Positions 43,737 to 44,693 of a stretch of DNA of 44,693 bases are shown here, piece by piece. The notes beneath the pieces are model-generated. The model did not search any database. It was given only the letters and a program-made list of their open reading frames with translations, and had not been told where the DNA came from. The stretch spans positions 1 through 44,693 of the forward strand of contig JAEZKL010000163.1 of assembly GCA_023415475.1 (NCBI GenBank), read 5' to 3'. Numbering within the stretch: the stretch's first letter is position 1; each line of letters opens with the position of its first letter. A program made the translations under genes and the position numbers. Source of the DNA: Bacillota bacterium. GTDB taxonomy: Bacteria; Bacillota; Clostridia; Lachnospirales; Lachnospiraceae.

Positions 43737-44120
43737 CTATTTAATTCTTGTTACATGTACACAATATACATAGACATTCTGGATTTTCTTGGCCTCTACA
43801 CCATCAACATGAATGACATTCTGAGTCTCGGAAGGAGTCACATATAGTTTAAAGATGATGCCATCTTGATTAACACGCATGTTCCGTAGGGTCTTATATT
43901 CGTAATCCCGTTTCGGAATACCAATGTAGTTAAAAATGATATCATAGGTATCCGGGTGTGAGAAGCAGAGCAGAATTTCATCTTTTGCATACATTCCGAT
44001 AATCTCACGGGCTTCTTCGAAGGTCATGTTGGTGCATTTGAATTCCCCTTCGTTAAATAAGGTATTCATATTACTATTATCAAGTAGCAGTAATGGGTTT
44101 TCAAGCTTCTTTGTTGCCAT
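43737..44120 (-). CDS. Unknown small protein, possibly DUF1874-like
   Basis: Protein of 127 residues, not firmly assigned. AAGGAG lies eight bases before the ATG at 44120, which beats the ATGs at 44126 and 44156. There is no signal peptide or membrane segment. The order of elements, LLLLDNSNMNTLF near the start, MTFEEAREIIGMY, ILLCFSHPDTYDIIFNYIGIP and a C-terminal beta segment, weakly recalls the STIV B116-like (DUF1874) proteins, which share an EEA helix and an SAIGHEATA-type segment. The likeness is not strong enough to name it. It has its own terminator and stands between the chemoreceptor and a hydrogenase gene. Confidence 0.65.
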   Translation of the reverse strand: MATKKLENPLLLLDNSNMNTLFNEGEFKCTNMTFEEAREIIGMYAKDEILLCFSHPDTYDIIFNYIGIPKRDYEYKTLRNMRVNQDGIIFKLYVTPSETQNVIHVDGVEAKKIQNVYVYCVHVTRIK

Positions 44121-44311
44121 AAACATCGCTCCTTCCTGATGGTACCAGCTAATCATAGCCGGATTTCTTAAGATAATAAAAGCATATTAACTACAACCTT
44201 CTGCCTTCCGGTTCCATAATTTTCTTCTAACTTAAGTATAAGATTGTAGTATGCCTTTGTCAATAAGCCGACTTGAAATAGCTCACTTTCTCTCCATATG
44301 AATATATGATT

Positions 44312-44340
44312 AAAGAAAGCCTGCAAAGCAGGCTTTCTTT
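44312..44340 (-). terminator. Terminator of the hydrogenase gene
   Basis: A perfect 13-bp stem (AAAGAAAGCCTGC and its complement) with a 3-base loop, 24 bases after the hydrogenase stop codon. Its core is nearly the same as that of the hairpin at 19317. Confidence 0.85.
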
Positions 44341-44364
44341 CTTTAATATAACTTAATGACATAC

Positions 44365-44693
44365 TTAGAACTGATTTACACTTCTCTTAACATAGGTCGT
44401 ATGAAGGAGGTGGTGAGCCTTGTGGCTGCCTGGCTTATCAAGATAATCTTCATAGAGCTTCTTAATTGCTTCGTTCTCATGAGATTTTCTTACTGCCATT
44501 GTTGCATCCTGATCATAAAGAGCCTTCGCACGGAGTGCTCTGAGATCGGTAAAGTTTCTAACTGTTCCGGGCTGCTGAGGCTGTCCGCCACCGTTTACAC
44601 AGCCGCCGGGGCATGCCATGATCTCGATGAATTGATAGTTTGCCTTACCTGATTTTACATCATCCAGAAGCTTTCTTGCATTGGCAAGTCCGG
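44365..44693 (-). CDS. [FeFe]-hydrogenase catalytic subunit, C-terminal part (runs off the window)
   Basis: The last 108 residues of an iron-only hydrogenase. Seen: GLANARKLLDDVKSGKANY, then IEIMACPGGCVNGGGQPQQPG, which carries the last cysteines of the H-cluster, and the small-subunit-like end ALYDQDATMAVRKSHENEAIKKLY, GSHKAHHLLHTTY. The codons continue without a break to the window edge, so the rest of the gene, including the other H-cluster motifs and any NADH/NADP-bifurcating partners, lies beyond. It would reduce protons to hydrogen in fermentation, most likely as the HydA/HndD subunit of an electron-bifurcating complex. Confidence 0.93.
   Translation of the reverse strand, partial: GLANARKLLDDVKSGKANYQFIEIMACPGGCVNGGGQPQQPGTVRNFTDLRALRAKALYDQDATMAVRKSHENEAIKKLYEDYLDKPGSHKAHHLLHTTYVKRSVNQF

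Noticed and set aside
44168..44362. 64-residue minus-strand open frame
   Set aside because: It covers the hydrogenase terminator and has no ribosome site.

Overview
The window reads as the chromosome of an anaerobic, endospore-forming Firmicute of the Clostridia, most likely Lachnospiraceae-like. This rests on SpoIIR with a sigma-F-type promoter, a SPOCS/LysM spore-coat-type protein, a reverse rubrerythrin under PerR-type control, a [FeFe]-hydrogenase end, an Ile T-box leader and a c-di-AMP PII-like receptor. No rRNA, tRNA, transposase, phage gene or CRISPR array was seen.

Region 1 (1-13.3 kb) is mostly housekeeping: veg, a SPOCS+LysM protein, an unknown small protein, a 187-nt inverted repeat and a 14-bp tandem repeat. 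A leftward spoIIR-ispE-MFS cluster follows, diverging from a DUF1934 gene. Next comes a leftward envelope group (CapA-like, a small membrane-anchored protein, PlsC, VanY carboxypeptidase with a structured leader) and pncB. Region 2 (13.3-26 kb) is rightward: T-box-ileS, darA, a surface FKBP/trigger-factor-like lipoprotein, ygiQ, a DEAD-box helicase split by an in-frame TAG, perR, rubrerythrin, and a predicted secreted protein joining an SbsA-type Ig domain to a ribosomal L7/L12 C-terminal domain.

Region 3 (26.0-40.5 kb) looks like an acquired or specialised carbohydrate island with codon and base use unlike its flanks. A leftward lacI-larA-like pair diverges from a nine-gene rightward operon. 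The operon encodes a zinc alcohol dehydrogenase, a GH38-type glycosidase (also with one in-frame TAG), two LplB/LplC-type permeases, a solute-binding lipoprotein, an SDR dehydrogenase, a mannonate-dehydratase-like enzyme, an RraA-like aldolase and a seven-bladed lactonase. Together they suggest uptake and cleavage of a mannoside-like glycoside, oxidation to an aldonolactone, ring opening, C2 epimerisation by a nickel-dependent LarA relative, dehydration, and aldol cleavage to pyruvate. This non-phosphorylated pathway is an inference, and is the best candidate for something undescribed. The operon has a strong promoter with a LacI-type operator at its start. A 35-nt stretch of its 5' leader is fully complementary, allowing one G-U, to the gap between its two permease genes.

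Region 4 (40.6-44.7 kb) returns to ordinary sequence: a PdxA-family gene with its own promoter, a methyl-accepting chemotaxis protein, a small unknown protein, and the 3' end of a [FeFe]-hydrogenase gene running off the edge.

TAG is the ordinary stop of many intact genes here, so the two internal TAGs are more likely nonsense mutations or assembly errors than recoding. Both can be explained by a single C:G to T:A change.
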